From the NCBI RefSeq assembly GCF_963663645.1, contig NZ_OY760503.1, positions 62,001 through 126,000 of the forward strand: 64,000 nucleotides of DNA. Direction: 5' to 3'. Below are positions 16,980-25,389 of the stretch, one piece after another. Positions within the stretch are counted from its first letter, which is position 1. Each line of letters begins with the position of its first letter. The position numbers and the translations under genes are program-made. The notes below the pieces were generated by a model, which saw only the letters and a program-made list of their open reading frames with translations, ran no database searches and had not been told where the DNA came from. This stretch comes from an uncultured Trichococcus sp. Lineage in GTDB: Bacteria; Bacillota; Bacilli; Lactobacillales; Aerococcaceae.

Positions 16980-17705
16980 CTAACCGAGACGCTCAAACGG
17001 CGTCCCTTCCAATAAATTCAGGATAGCGATCGACAAAGCTTCAAGCCTTCCAGTAAGCAACAACAAGCCGAACAGGATCATCAGCCACCCGCCGATTTTC
17101 ATGAACGTTTCGCTGTACTTCAAAATGGATTTGAGCCTTCCGATGAAAAAAGTTACCAACAGGAATGGCACCGAAAAACCCAGCACGTACATCAGCAGAT
17201 ACAGCACCGGTGGCGACCCCATCGCATTCCCCAGCAGCAGGATCGATGAAAAAATCGGGCCGATACAAGGCGTCCAGCCGGCTGCGAAGCCCAGCCCGAT
17301 CAAAAATGTCGAAAGGAAGCTGACGCCTTTCGTTGTCTTCAGTTTCCGGCGATCCCCCAGCAGAAGCGGAATCTTCAGATAGCCGACTGTCGTCAAGCCC
17401 ATCAGGATGATGAGCAGCCCCGCCAGCCGCTGCAGCAAGACACTCACCGGACCGGTCAGTACGGTACTGAAAAGATTCCCGAGATAGCTCACGCCAAGAC
17501 CCAAAGTGAAGTATACAGCCGATACCCCCCACAGAAAGACGATTGAGTGCAGCATAATATTGCGCTTGACGGAAAGTGAGCTGTCCTCTTTTATCTGTTG
17601 CACATTCAGTCCGGTGATATAGGAAATGTACAAGGGCAACAGCGGCAGCGTACACGGCGATAGAAAGGACAAAGCGCCCGCCGCAAAGGCTACCCATGTG
17701 GTCAA
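16980..17705 (-). CDS. ccdA: CcdA-type transmembrane electron carrier
   Basis: 241 residues with six membrane helices. The N-terminal GALSFLSPCTLPLLPLYI and the mid-protein GLGFAAGWTPCIGPIFSS supply the two conserved Cys that pass electrons from cytoplasmic thioredoxin to outer thiol proteins. It overlaps the upstream gene's stop by 4 bp and is followed by the TlpA-like gene, a classic reductant-relay pair. TTG start at 17705 with only a weak ribosome site, so expression probably relies on coupling. Confidence 0.93.
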   Translation of the reverse strand: MTTWVAFAAGALSFLSPCTLPLLPLYISYITGLNVQQIKEDSSLSVKRNIMLHSIVFLWGVSAVYFTLGLGVSYLGNLFSTVLTGPVSVLLQRLAGLLIILMGLTTVGYLKIPLLLGDRRKLKTTKGVSFLSTFLIGLGFAAGWTPCIGPIFSSILLLGNAMGSPPVLYLLMYVLGFSVPFLLVTFFIGRLKSILKYSETFMKIGGWLMILFGLLLLTGRLEALSIAILNLLEGTPFERLG

Positions 17706-18424
17706 ATCTGTTTCGATGATACTTTCCCCCTAACCAAGAAAACGAGAATAAAAGCAAACACAGACGCAAGGATGAGCTCCGGCATCACAACCAAACCAAA
17801 ATAAAGGATACTTTTTCCGTTCATCAGCGCAAAATGAGCAATCGCACCGCTCACGAGCATACCCGCCAGCCGGCTGTGGCGCATGGGGATGAAAGTAACC
17901 GCAAGCAACAGCAGCAGGCCCAATCCGGCCAGCCCGATCGAGGTCGGATTCTCATAAAGGCTGTAGTAGAACAAATGGTTGATCGATAAAAGCAACAGCA
18001 GCAACTGCAGAAGTGCGACAAGTAGCGCGCGGTCCGCCAACAATTTCGGCAACTGTTTCCAAAGATTGTACGTTCCGGTGATGATCACAGCCACAAAGAC
18101 GGCCTCTTTCGTCAAAAGCAAAGCCTGGTAGGGCGCACGAAGCACTTCGGAAAAGTGAAGCAAGGCATTGCTGCCGAACGCAAGAGCCAACAGTCGGAAC
18201 AGCTCGTCGCTCAGCTTGGAAAGCAGCTTTGCTTTTCGTGTTTTTTCTAGGTTGGTCAGTAACCACCAGATTCCCGATCCGGCCAAGAGCAGCAGGATGG
18301 GGATGACCACCGGATTTGATAAGATTTTTAAAATAGGATGACCCCATTCCTGTGTATGTTTTGAGCAGAAATCATCCTGCCCGAAGAGTAGTTCAAGCAT
18401 AGCATGGATCGATTTTTCAAGCAC
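17702..18424 (-). CDS. Unrecognised polytopic membrane protein, first gene of the CcdA/TlpA operon
   Basis: I do not recognise the family. From a GTG at 18424 (AGGAG eight bases upstream) it has 240 residues. An N-terminal amphipathic stretch with a single Cys (GQDDFCSKHTQEWGHP) is followed by seven or so hydrophobic helices, Leu-rich in the middle (LLVALLQLLLLLLS). A longer frame reaches 18481 but would enter the preceding terminator. The operon suggests a role in thiol-redox or metal/electron handling at the membrane, possibly as partner or substrate of CcdA/TlpA. Function is not predictable from sequence alone. Confidence 0.7.
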   Translation of the reverse strand: MLEKSIHAMLELLFGQDDFCSKHTQEWGHPILKILSNPVVIPILLLLAGSGIWWLLTNLEKTRKAKLLSKLSDELFRLLALAFGSNALLHFSEVLRAPYQALLLTKEAVFVAVIITGTYNLWKQLPKLLADRALLVALLQLLLLLLSINHLFYYSLYENPTSIGLAGLGLLLLLAVTFIPMRHSRLAGMLVSGAIAHFALMNGKSILYFGLVVMPELILASVFAFILVFLVRGKVSSKQI

Positions 18425-18493
18425 CAAATATGCTCCTGGGGGTATTTTTGTGTGCATGTGTTGCCGCAGAAACGTTGACATTCCGCGGTCTCA

Positions 18494-18557
18494 ACGACAA
18501 AAAAACAGCCCCGGTGGATTCTGCTTATGGACTGCAGATTCCGCCGGGGCTGTTCAC
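18494..18557 (-). terminator. Terminator of helD
   Basis: A near-perfect 21-bp stem (AACAGCCCCGG... with ...CCGGGGCTGTT), followed on the minus strand by TTTTTTTG. Confidence 0.9.
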
Positions 18558-18566
18558 ATTCAGGTT

Positions 18567-20810
18567 TTACATTTTTCTTACGTCATAATAATCCGGATCG
18601 ACGCGTTCCAACAGGCCGGCTTCCTGCTCGGAAACGGTCAGATAGAGCTCGTGCATCGCCCGGGTGCAGATTGTGTAGAGGATCTGCAGTTCGTTCTTGG
18701 CAGCTTTTGCCGGATAATGGCAAATCGCAAAAACGACATCGAATTCCAGACCTTTTGCCAAACGGGCCGGCATGATCAATACCGGATGATGGCTGTTGTC
18801 GGTATCCTGCTGCACCAGTTTGTAGTCAATGCCGACCAAAGTCAGGTCTTGGCTGATGCGTTCCGCGTCTTCCGCATTGCGGCTGATGAAAGCCACGCGC
18901 ATGCCGGCCGCGACACTCGCCTCCACCTTCTGCCTGATGTAACCCATATCGAGCCTGTCATCCTCAGTCAGCAGCACTTCCGGTTTCTTGCCGGAACGGA
19001 TGTAGGTCCCTTCCGGTTTCTCCCCTTCGATGAAGCTTTCCGAGAAACGGACGATTTCGTTCGTCGAACGGTAACTGGTCAACAGACGGTAGGAACGGAA
19101 CGTGCTTTCAGAAAAGATGGTCCGAAGATCATCAAAGGAAAGGCGTCTGTTCAGGATATTCTGGTTCAAGTCGCCGCTCAGGATGAAGCGTGCGCTCGGG
19201 TAGGCATGCTGCAGCATCTGCAGTTGGAAAGGTGAAAAATCCTGCACCTCATCCAGACAGATGTATTGGTACTTCATATCGCTGGAGGGTCCCTTCAGCA
19301 ACAAACGCAGGCTGTAATAGGCATCCAGATCTTCCAACAGCACGCTCTTCTCGGCCAGATGTTCCGCAACCATTGCGATATGGGCGCGCCATTCGTCTTC
19401 ATCCAGGCCGAAAGCCTCCAATGAAAGCAATTTAGGGACAGCCCGCAGGAAATGGATGTATTGATTCTTATAGCGGATGAAGGCCAACGCTTCGATCCTC
19501 GCAACGATCGGTTCGAAAGCGTCCTCCAGGATATCCGCCGTCATGGCCTCTTCCATCGCTTTTTGATTGTGGGTCTCTTTTTCGTAACGGTACAGATCCA
19601 GATCCGACATGGCAATCATCTCTTTTTCCACCCAAGGCTTGCCTTTCTGTGACTGTTGGATACGTTCCACGCGCTGCAGCAAGTGCCTTTTGAGGATATC
19701 CAACTTGCTTGCCAACGAACCTTGGCTATCGATGCTGTAGAAGGCTGACTCGATCTCCTTTTGCGAAAGGATGATGTCATCGCGGAAACGGATATCCGAG
19801 AATTTCAGGTAACGTTTCTTCAGGAGGGTTCCGTATTTCTGCAACGCTTCATAAAAGGCCAGACTGCCTTTCAGTACCGTAACCTTCGCCAAACCATCTT
19901 CTTGATCGGCGCGCAAAGAAAATCCGGTCACTTTCCGCTCCATGAACTCGCTGAAGGTTGTATTTCCGACATTCAGTTCACCCAATGCAGGCAGTACTTG
20001 GGAAACATATTCCTGGAATATTTTGTTCGGGGAAAACAGGACGACCTCTTCCGACTTCAATTGGTCCCGGAAAGCATACAGCAGATAGGCGATTTTCTGC
20101 ATCAGGACAACTGTTTTTCCTGATCCGGCAACCCCTTCTATCATCGTGACGGCCGCTTTGGTTTCCCTGACGATCTGGTTCTGCTCTTTCTGCAAAGTGG
20201 ATACGACCGTACCCATCTGATAGGAGGAAGGTCCCTCCAACACTTCCAGCAAATACGGATCGCCCATGACATTGTCCGTATCCATCATGCGGATGATTTC
20301 CGCCTGCCTGATCAGGAATTGCCGTTTCAGGTCAACGCCGTACGTCATCGGTTGATTGGCTATCATCAGCTTCACTTTTTCACCTTTGCTTCCCTCATAA
20401 TAAAGGGATGCGATCGGTGAACGCCAGTCAACGATCAGATTCTCATCTTTCTCGAACAAGGATCCGATTCCGATATAGATCGTTTCATTGCCGTACTCAT
20501 CGTGATAATCGATACGGCCGAAGTAAGGTTCATCCTGCATCTTTTCCAATACAGCGACGCGCTCATTGCTGTTCTGCAATTCATTATTGCGGATCATCAA
20601 CTCCTGCTCGAAAGCCCTCAGTTCCACCGATGATTCCCAGACGCTTTCTGAGGACCCTTGGCTGATTTTGATCTCTTTGGATTCCTTTAATTGCTGTCTT
20701 TGCTTTTCGCTTTTTTCTTCTACTTGCTCGGCCAATCGCGTTCTTTCCTTATTGATGACTTCAATGACGCGATGGACGCGTTCTTGTTCTTTCGTTAGAT
20801 CTTTATGCAA
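18567..20810 (-). CDS. helD: HelD-like RNA polymerase-recycling ATPase (UvrD/Rep superfamily 1)
   Basis: 747 residues. A long N-terminal antiparallel coiled coil (about 1-80, rich in Glu/Lys/Gln) is the arm that enters the RNA polymerase secondary channel in HelD. It is followed by the HelD hallmarks YIGIGSLFE and VDWRSPIASLYYEG, Walker A GVAGSGKT (about 229), Walker B CLDEVQDFSPFQ (about 500) and LLTSYRSTNEIVRF. HelD pulls stalled RNA polymerase off DNA using ATP. TTG start at 20810 with AAGGGG upstream. Monocistronic, with its own terminator. Confidence 0.93.
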   Translation of the reverse strand: MHKDLTKEQERVHRVIEVINKERTRLAEQVEEKSEKQRQQLKESKEIKISQGSSESVWESSVELRAFEQELMIRNNELQNSNERVAVLEKMQDEPYFGRIDYHDEYGNETIYIGIGSLFEKDENLIVDWRSPIASLYYEGSKGEKVKLMIANQPMTYGVDLKRQFLIRQAEIIRMMDTDNVMGDPYLLEVLEGPSSYQMGTVVSTLQKEQNQIVRETKAAVTMIEGVAGSGKTVVLMQKIAYLLYAFRDQLKSEEVVLFSPNKIFQEYVSQVLPALGELNVGNTTFSEFMERKVTGFSLRADQEDGLAKVTVLKGSLAFYEALQKYGTLLKKRYLKFSDIRFRDDIILSQKEIESAFYSIDSQGSLASKLDILKRHLLQRVERIQQSQKGKPWVEKEMIAMSDLDLYRYEKETHNQKAMEEAMTADILEDAFEPIVARIEALAFIRYKNQYIHFLRAVPKLLSLEAFGLDEDEWRAHIAMVAEHLAEKSVLLEDLDAYYSLRLLLKGPSSDMKYQYICLDEVQDFSPFQLQMLQHAYPSARFILSGDLNQNILNRRLSFDDLRTIFSESTFRSYRLLTSYRSTNEIVRFSESFIEGEKPEGTYIRSGKKPEVLLTEDDRLDMGYIRQKVEASVAAGMRVAFISRNAEDAERISQDLTLVGIDYKLVQQDTDNSHHPVLIMPARLAKGLEFDVVFAICHYPAKAAKNELQILYTICTRAMHELYLTVSEQEAGLLERVDPDYYDVRKM

Positions 20811-20945
20811 TCAAACGACACCCCTTTCTTAACAAAACTCATGGACTATTCGGTCTCCTGCACTAAATGCGACAATTAGTAGTATACCATCGCACAGGGA
20901 TTCTGGCTATTCATTCCCCGCGCCTTGGTAGAAACGATCCAAATC

Positions 20946-20990
20946 AAAAACAGCCGGATGGAAGGGCATTTTCGGCTCTTCCATCCGGCT
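20946..20990 (-). terminator. Terminator of the MBL-rhodanese operon
   Basis: AGCCGGATGGAAG / CTTCCATCCGGCT, 13-bp stem, with TGTTTTTG after it on the minus strand. Confidence 0.85.
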
Positions 20991-21031
20991 CATTTTATTG
21001 TTCGGATCGCATCTTGCAGGTTCTGACGCAT

Positions 21032-22402
21032 TTATGTCGGTTCGTTGAGGCTCTTTTCGATCGCGGTATATCCTCCCAGGATATTGACGATCTTTTTGAA
21101 TCCCCTCTCCTCCAGTGCACCGATGGCGACGGCGGAACGGACTCCGGACTGGCAATGGACGTACAAAGGTTCATCCCTCTTGAACGGCAACGGGTCCTCC
21201 AAAAGTTTGCCGAGGAGTACGCGTTTGGCATCGGACAGATGCCCTTTATCCCATTCGCTCTTCGAACGCACGTCCAATATCTGCAGATCCTTTGCTTGGC
21301 GCAAGGCGATGAAGGCGGCTGCGGTGATCGTTTCGGTCATCTTTTCATCCTTGATTTGGCCGGCATCCAGATAGCCTCTGACTTGGTCGAACCCGATCAG
21401 CTGAAGCTGGCGGGCTGCGGATTCAGCATCTTCTTTGGTTCCGATGAGGGTCACTTGCCCTTCGTAATCCAAAAACCAGCCGGCGTAACCCAAAAACTTT
21501 TTGTTCAGCGGAATATTCAGCGTTCTTTCGATGTGTCCGGCTTGATACATTTCTTTCACGCGCAGATCGATCACTCTGTCATTCGGGCCGGCCTGCTGAA
21601 GCGGGAAGACCGGATAAGGCACATAGGCGCCACTGTCCAATTTGTTGATCTTCTTCATCTGGGCAAAGTAGGTAGGCGGCTCCGGCTGATCCTGCGTCAA
21701 TGCCTCGATGAAGCTCGTTTCCTCGTCATACTGAAAAGCCCAGTTGTTGTATTTTTCGTAGCCCAAAGTGGTCATCGGAACGGCTCCCAGCGACTTCCCG
21801 CAGGCACTGCCGGCACCGTGACCTGGCCAGATCTGCAGATGGTCAGCATAGTCAGCCATTATCTGCAGGGACCGGAACATCGCTTTGGCTCCAATTTCGG
21901 TGGTCCCTTGCATATGCGCAGCCTCTTCCAGCAAGTCCGGCCGGCCGACATCACCCACAAAGATGAAATCGCCGGTGAACAGTCCCATCGGAATGTCCGA
22001 ACCGCCGCCGATGTCCGTCAACAGGAATGACACACTCTCGGGCGTATGCCCAGGGGTGTGCAGCACTTCCAGTTTGACCTTCCCTACGGAGATGATGTCC
22101 CCATCCTGCAGCAGCACACTTCCTTGAGGCAAATCCTGGTAGCGCCAGTCATCCCCGCCCATATCAGAAACATACAGTTTGGCTCCTAAACGCCTCCCGG
22201 TTTCCCGCAGGCCGGATGCATAATCGGCATGGATATGCGTTTCCGTGGCCGCAGTGATGACCAGGCTTTCGTCTTCGGCTGCCTTGATGTAATCATCCAA
22301 TGCGCGCAGGGGATCGATAATGATGGCTTTCCCTGTTTTTTGACAACCCACCAAATAGGAAAATTGCGCTATTTGCGGATCGAAAAATGATTTAAAAAAC
22401 AT
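21032..22402 (-). CDS. Persulfide dioxygenase-like MBL-fold protein with two rhodanese domains
   Basis: 456 residues. The N-terminal metallo-beta-lactamase domain has ETHIHADYASG (iron ligands HxH; the second-site His is Tyr, as common in single-iron persulfide dioxygenases), TPGHTPES and GDFIFVGDVGRPDLL. The first rhodanese domain (about 265-355) has VIDLRV but no active-site Cys. The second (about 370-456) has LDVRSKSEWDKGHL and VHCQSGVRS with the catalytic Cys. The architecture resembles CstB/YrkH-type proteins that oxidise and transfer sulfane sulfur in sulfide detoxification. It is followed on the same transcript by nothing; a DUF1345 gene lies 15 nt upstream. Confidence 0.9.
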   Translation of the reverse strand: MFFKSFFDPQIAQFSYLVGCQKTGKAIIIDPLRALDDYIKAAEDESLVITAATETHIHADYASGLRETGRRLGAKLYVSDMGGDDWRYQDLPQGSVLLQDGDIISVGKVKLEVLHTPGHTPESVSFLLTDIGGGSDIPMGLFTGDFIFVGDVGRPDLLEEAAHMQGTTEIGAKAMFRSLQIMADYADHLQIWPGHGAGSACGKSLGAVPMTTLGYEKYNNWAFQYDEETSFIEALTQDQPEPPTYFAQMKKINKLDSGAYVPYPVFPLQQAGPNDRVIDLRVKEMYQAGHIERTLNIPLNKKFLGYAGWFLDYEGQVTLIGTKEDAESAARQLQLIGFDQVRGYLDAGQIKDEKMTETITAAAFIALRQAKDLQILDVRSKSEWDKGHLSDAKRVLLGKLLEDPLPFKRDEPLYVHCQSGVRSAVAIGALEERGFKKIVNILGGYTAIEKSLNEPT

Positions 22403-22417
22403 GCATAAATTCCTCCT

Positions 22418-23080
22418 TTATCTGCTCAGGCTTGCGACAAAATTGATGGTCGTGGCGATGATGGCTGTCCCGAAAACGAAGGACAACAGCGCGTGGCCAA
22501 GCGCGGCCTTCCGGAATTCCGGGGTCGTGAAGGTCATGTCGGAGACCTGATAAGTCATTCCGATCGTGAACGCCAGATAAGCGAAATCCCAAAAATTGGG
22601 CTTTTCGGTACCTACAAAGATGACACCGTCATTGACATCGCGGTAATAGAGTTCAGCATACCGCAACGTATAAAGGCCATGCACCGTCGTCCAGGAAAGT
22701 ACGATGCTGAACAGGCCAAACCCGATCGTCCCGAAACTGCGTTCTTGGGTGGTCAACATCAATGCGACGGCCCCGATGCTGATCAGACAGGCTATCAGGA
22801 CAAAAAAATCGATCGTCGAATATTGGATGTCTTCTTCTTGCGCAATCCGTTCCGTTTCCGCCCCATCATGCGGATGAAAATCCTTCCATAATAAATAAAG
22901 TAAAATGATAGCTGCACTGTCCCAACCGATCAGCGGGGCCAATTCCCAACGCAAGAAGAATCCGCCGGCCAGCCCGATACCCGTACCGATCGCTCCGGCG
23001 ATCAGAAAGCGCGTGCTCTTCTTCCGCATATCCCTTCCGGCTTTCGTTTGATCGGCAAATAGATGGTTTCTTTTCCTCAT
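22418..23080 (-). CDS. DUF1345 family membrane protein
   Basis: 220 residues with about five membrane helices. Family features are the conserved TTVHGLYTLRYAELYY stretch (about 135-150) and FWDFAYLAFTIGMTYQVSDM (about 165-184). Its biochemical role is unknown. It lies 15 nt upstream of the MBL-rhodanese gene and is probably co-transcribed, so a link to sulfur stress is possible but only inferred. Confidence 0.85.
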   Translation of the reverse strand: MRKRNHLFADQTKAGRDMRKKSTRFLIAGAIGTGIGLAGGFFLRWELAPLIGWDSAAIILLYLLWKDFHPHDGAETERIAQEEDIQYSTIDFFVLIACLISIGAVALMLTTQERSFGTIGFGLFSIVLSWTTVHGLYTLRYAELYYRDVNDGVIFVGTEKPNFWDFAYLAFTIGMTYQVSDMTFTTPEFRKAALGHALLSFVFGTAIIATTINFVASLSR

Positions 23081-23118
23081 GGCTGCCCGCCCCTTGCTTT
23101 CTCGGTCCCGCAGTTTAT

Positions 23119-23502
23119 TCAGATTGTGATTTCGATGATATTTTTTTCCGGGTCGAGGAACATGCTTTCATAATAGCCGTCACCCGTCACGCGCGGTTGG
23201 CTTTTGCACGTGTACCCTGCTTTGATGAGCCTGTCCGTGAAATAATCGACGTTCTGTTTGCTGCCGACGGAGACGGCCAGATGCGCCCAGCCCAGCATAT
23301 CAAGGGGATAGCGTTCATTGACATTTATCCTTTTCATAAGCTCCAAACGGGCCCCTCCTTCACGGAAAGTAATAAAGTAAGATTGGAAATCTTTTTCAGG
23401 ATTACGGTATAATTTGTTGGCCTTGCCGTCAAAAAAACGAACATAAAAATCGCGCATCAGCTCCAAATCTTCCACCCACAATGCAACATGTTCAATCTTC
23501 AT
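23119..23502 (-). CDS. VOC family (glyoxalase-like) protein
   Basis: 127 residues: one vicinal-oxygen-chelate module with IEHVALWVEDLELMRDFYVR, then FREGGARLELM, GWAHLAVSVGS and a C-terminal FLDPEKNIIEI. Candidate metal ligands are the His in the first strand, Glu in LELM, the His of WAHLAV and the Glu near the C-terminus. It may be a glyoxalase, fosfomycin-type or other VOC enzyme; the short sequence does not decide. Confidence 0.88.
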   Translation of the reverse strand: MKIEHVALWVEDLELMRDFYVRFFDGKANKLYRNPEKDFQSYFITFREGGARLELMKRINVNERYPLDMLGWAHLAVSVGSKQNVDYFTDRLIKAGYTCKSQPRVTGDGYYESMFLDPEKNIIEITI

Positions 23503-23744
23503 CGTTATTCACGTCCTCTCAATCATCCTTGCCGGTGCGCTGGAAACAAACTCTGCGCGGATGGCCTGCAAAAAAACATCCCGGAACCCCTTTTTCGACT
23601 TGCAGTAAAAGCGTTTCCTCAATTTGATTTTATCATATCGCAGCCGCATATGCGCTCCTGGAAGCATCCGCACTCACCGTCAACTAATGTGTCTTTTTTG
23701 CCATTTTTTTCAAAGCATTTTCTCAGCATCCACTCAGAATATGA

Positions 23745-23773
23745 TTGACAGACTGATTTGTATTTGATAGTGT
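23745..23773 (+). promoter_or_regulatory. Promoter of the lysine-riboswitch/dapA unit
   Basis: TTGACA (23745-23750), 17-nt spacer, TAGTGT (23768-23773). Strong -35, weak -10, placed just before the riboswitch. Confidence 0.6.
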
Positions 23774-23799
23774 GGAAGTAACAAAATACGATTCGATGT

Positions 23800-24043
23800 G
23801 ATGAAGAGGTCGCGGTTAACAATCAGTAAGGGATTCCCTGAAAGGTGTTGCTGCCGAAATACTCTGTATTGGGGCCAAGATTGAACAAATCTGGCACTGT
23901 CGGACAAAGCCGCCCAGCTTTGTTCGGTGAGCTTCTCACATTGGGGCAAATTGGTGGAATTCACTATATGGATGCAACGCTTCAGCTTAAGCAGCCTGTT
24001 TTGAACGACTATGAGACCATTTGCTCATAGTCGTTTTTTGTCT
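23800..24043 (+). promoter_or_regulatory. Lysine riboswitch (L box) upstream of dapA
   Basis: The L-box core is visible in order: GAAGAGGTCGCGG, AGTAAGGG, CTGAAAGGTG, TGCCGAAATA, a hairpin with GGGGCCAAG, CTGGCACTGTC and the closing GAGCTTCTC that pairs with GAAGAGGTC. A strong terminator ends it: ACGACTATGAG / CTCATAGTCGT plus TTTTTTG (24004-24043). Lysine binding would favour the terminator and shut off dapA. The stretch 23503-23744 between the VOC gene and this unit shows nothing else. Confidence 0.93.
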
Positions 24044-24082
24044 ATTCACAAATAAAAAACAGAATTCAGGAGGAAGATAAGC

Positions 24083-24970
24083 ATGGCTATTTTTGAAGGA
24101 TCAGGCGTCGCAATCGTCACGCCGTTTAAAGACACGGAGAACCAAGAAATCAACTACGAGGTATTGGAAGAACTGATCGAGTTCCATATCGCGAACGGCA
24201 CCGATTCGATCATCATCGCAGGAACAACCGGGGAAGCTTCGACGCTGACGGATGAGGAACAGTTGGAGCTGATCCGTTTCACTGTCGAAAAAGTCAACGG
24301 TCGCATCCCGGTCATCGGCGGCGCAGGAAGCAATGACACGCGCCACGGGGTCGGATTGACGCGCGCTGTCGAAGCGACAGGTGTGGATGCGATCCTCAGC
24401 GTCACCCCTTATTACAACAAAACATCCCAAAAAGGATTGATTGCACATTACACAGCCATCGCCAACAGCGTAAAAGTGCCGATCGTCCTTTACAATGTGC
24501 CCGGCCGCACCGGTCAGAACATTACCCCTGAAGCACTTGTGGAACTGGCGAAAATCGATAACATCGTTTCGCTTAAGGACGCTACCGGAAACTTCAGCCA
24601 AGCCGTGGACAACCTGAGTCTTTTGGGTGATCGCTTGGACATCTACTCAGGTAACGATGACACGATCATCCCGCTGATGAGCTTGGGCGCAAAAGGCGTC
24701 ATCTCCGTCCTTGCCAATATCGCACCGAAAGCTACATCGGAAATGACGCATGCCTTCCTGGATGGTGATATCAAAAAAGCTGCCGCGATGCAAGCCGAGT
24801 ACAAAGAATTGATCGACTGCCTGTTTGTGGAGCCGAATCCGATCCCAGTCAAAGCAGGCATGCAATTATTGGGCTTCAATGTCGGACCGATGCGTCTGCC
24901 GTTGACCGATGCCGATCAAGCGGTCATTGACCGTTTGGCAGCTGCCATGAAAAAAGTCGGCTTGATCTAG
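24083..24970 (+). CDS. dapA: 4-hydroxy-tetrahydrodipicolinate synthase
   Basis: 295 residues, ATG preceded by AGGAGGAAGATAAGC. It condenses pyruvate with aspartate semialdehyde, the first committed step to diaminopimelate and lysine. The TIM-barrel signature GTTGEASTL (about 46) and VTPYYNK (about 105, with the Tyr relay) are present, and the Schiff-base Lys lies in VSLKDATGN (about 162). Control by the lysine riboswitch directly upstream fits the pathway. Monocistronic. Confidence 0.97.
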   Translation: MAIFEGSGVAIVTPFKDTENQEINYEVLEELIEFHIANGTDSIIIAGTTGEASTLTDEEQLELIRFTVEKVNGRIPVIGGAGSNDTRHGVGLTRAVEATGVDAILSVTPYYNKTSQKGLIAHYTAIANSVKVPIVLYNVPGRTGQNITPEALVELAKIDNIVSLKDATGNFSQAVDNLSLLGDRLDIYSGNDDTIIPLMSLGAKGVISVLANIAPKATSEMTHAFLDGDIKKAAAMQAEYKELIDCLFVEPNPIPVKAGMQLLGFNVGPMRLPLTDADQAVIDRLAAAMKKVGLI

Positions 24971-24981
24971 AATAAACCCGA

Positions 24982-25022
24982 AACATGAGGCTATCCCGAA
25001 GGAGGGAGCCTCATGTTTTTTT
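24982..25022 (+). terminator. Terminator of dapA
   Basis: AACATGAGGCT / AGCCTCATGTT with a 14-nt loop, then TTTTTTG. Confidence 0.88.
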
Positions 25023-25067
25023 GTGATGTCATCGTAATATTGTCTGGGGATCGGGTTAGCTTCGGAC

Positions 25068-25200
25068 TTCCCCGCCAAAATGTGTTTGAAGGGGAATATT
25101 GCGTTGTCCGCGTACGTTTTTCCCCGCCAAAGTGGTTATGGCGGGTTTTCTTGCTTTGATTTGATCTGATTTCCCCCGCCAAAAAGGATTTGACGGGTTA
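25068..25200. repeat. Three CCCCGCC-type palindromic repeats, 52-bp period
   Basis: The CCCCGCC starts fall at 25070, 25122 and 25174, exactly 52 apart. Each unit is about 28 bp: TTCCCCGCCAAA, a short centre, then an arm such as GGCGGGTT or GACGGGTT. This is a fourth core sequence with the same period as the other arrays. Confidence 0.75.
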
Positions 25201-25242
25201 TTTTTTGAGCATAAATTCATTTCCTTGATAGAAAAGGCTGCA

Positions 25243-25350
25243 TCAGAAAAGATGCAGCAGATATTTATTTACTAATAAAAAAATCAATACAAGAAGCATA
25301 ACGATGACAAAACCGATGGCTCGTTTCACATAGAACTCCCTCAACTTCAT
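25243..25350 (-). CDS. Small single-helix membrane peptide (35 residues)
   Basis: An ATG at 25350 is preceded by GGGGAGAGCC. The peptide starts MKLREFYVKRAIGF, runs into a hydrophobic helix (about residues 12-28, V/I/L/M-rich) and ends NKYLLHLF. A basic N-terminus followed by one helix suggests an inner-membrane peptide with N-in orientation. It lies 39 nt downstream of the epimerase gene on the same strand, and its last codons run into a CTGCATC/GATGCAG hairpin followed by TTTTC that probably terminates both. No family recognised. Confidence 0.55.
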   Translation of the reverse strand: MKLREFYVKRAIGFVIVMLLVLIFLLVNKYLLHLF

Positions 25351-25389
25351 GGCTCTCCCCTTCCTTGACTTCTTAAGTGGGACATTTAT

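Noticed and set aside
20867-22030. 387-codon frame opposite the MBL-rhodanese gene
   Set aside because: Antisense shadow of a well-supported gene, with no ribosome site or known motif.
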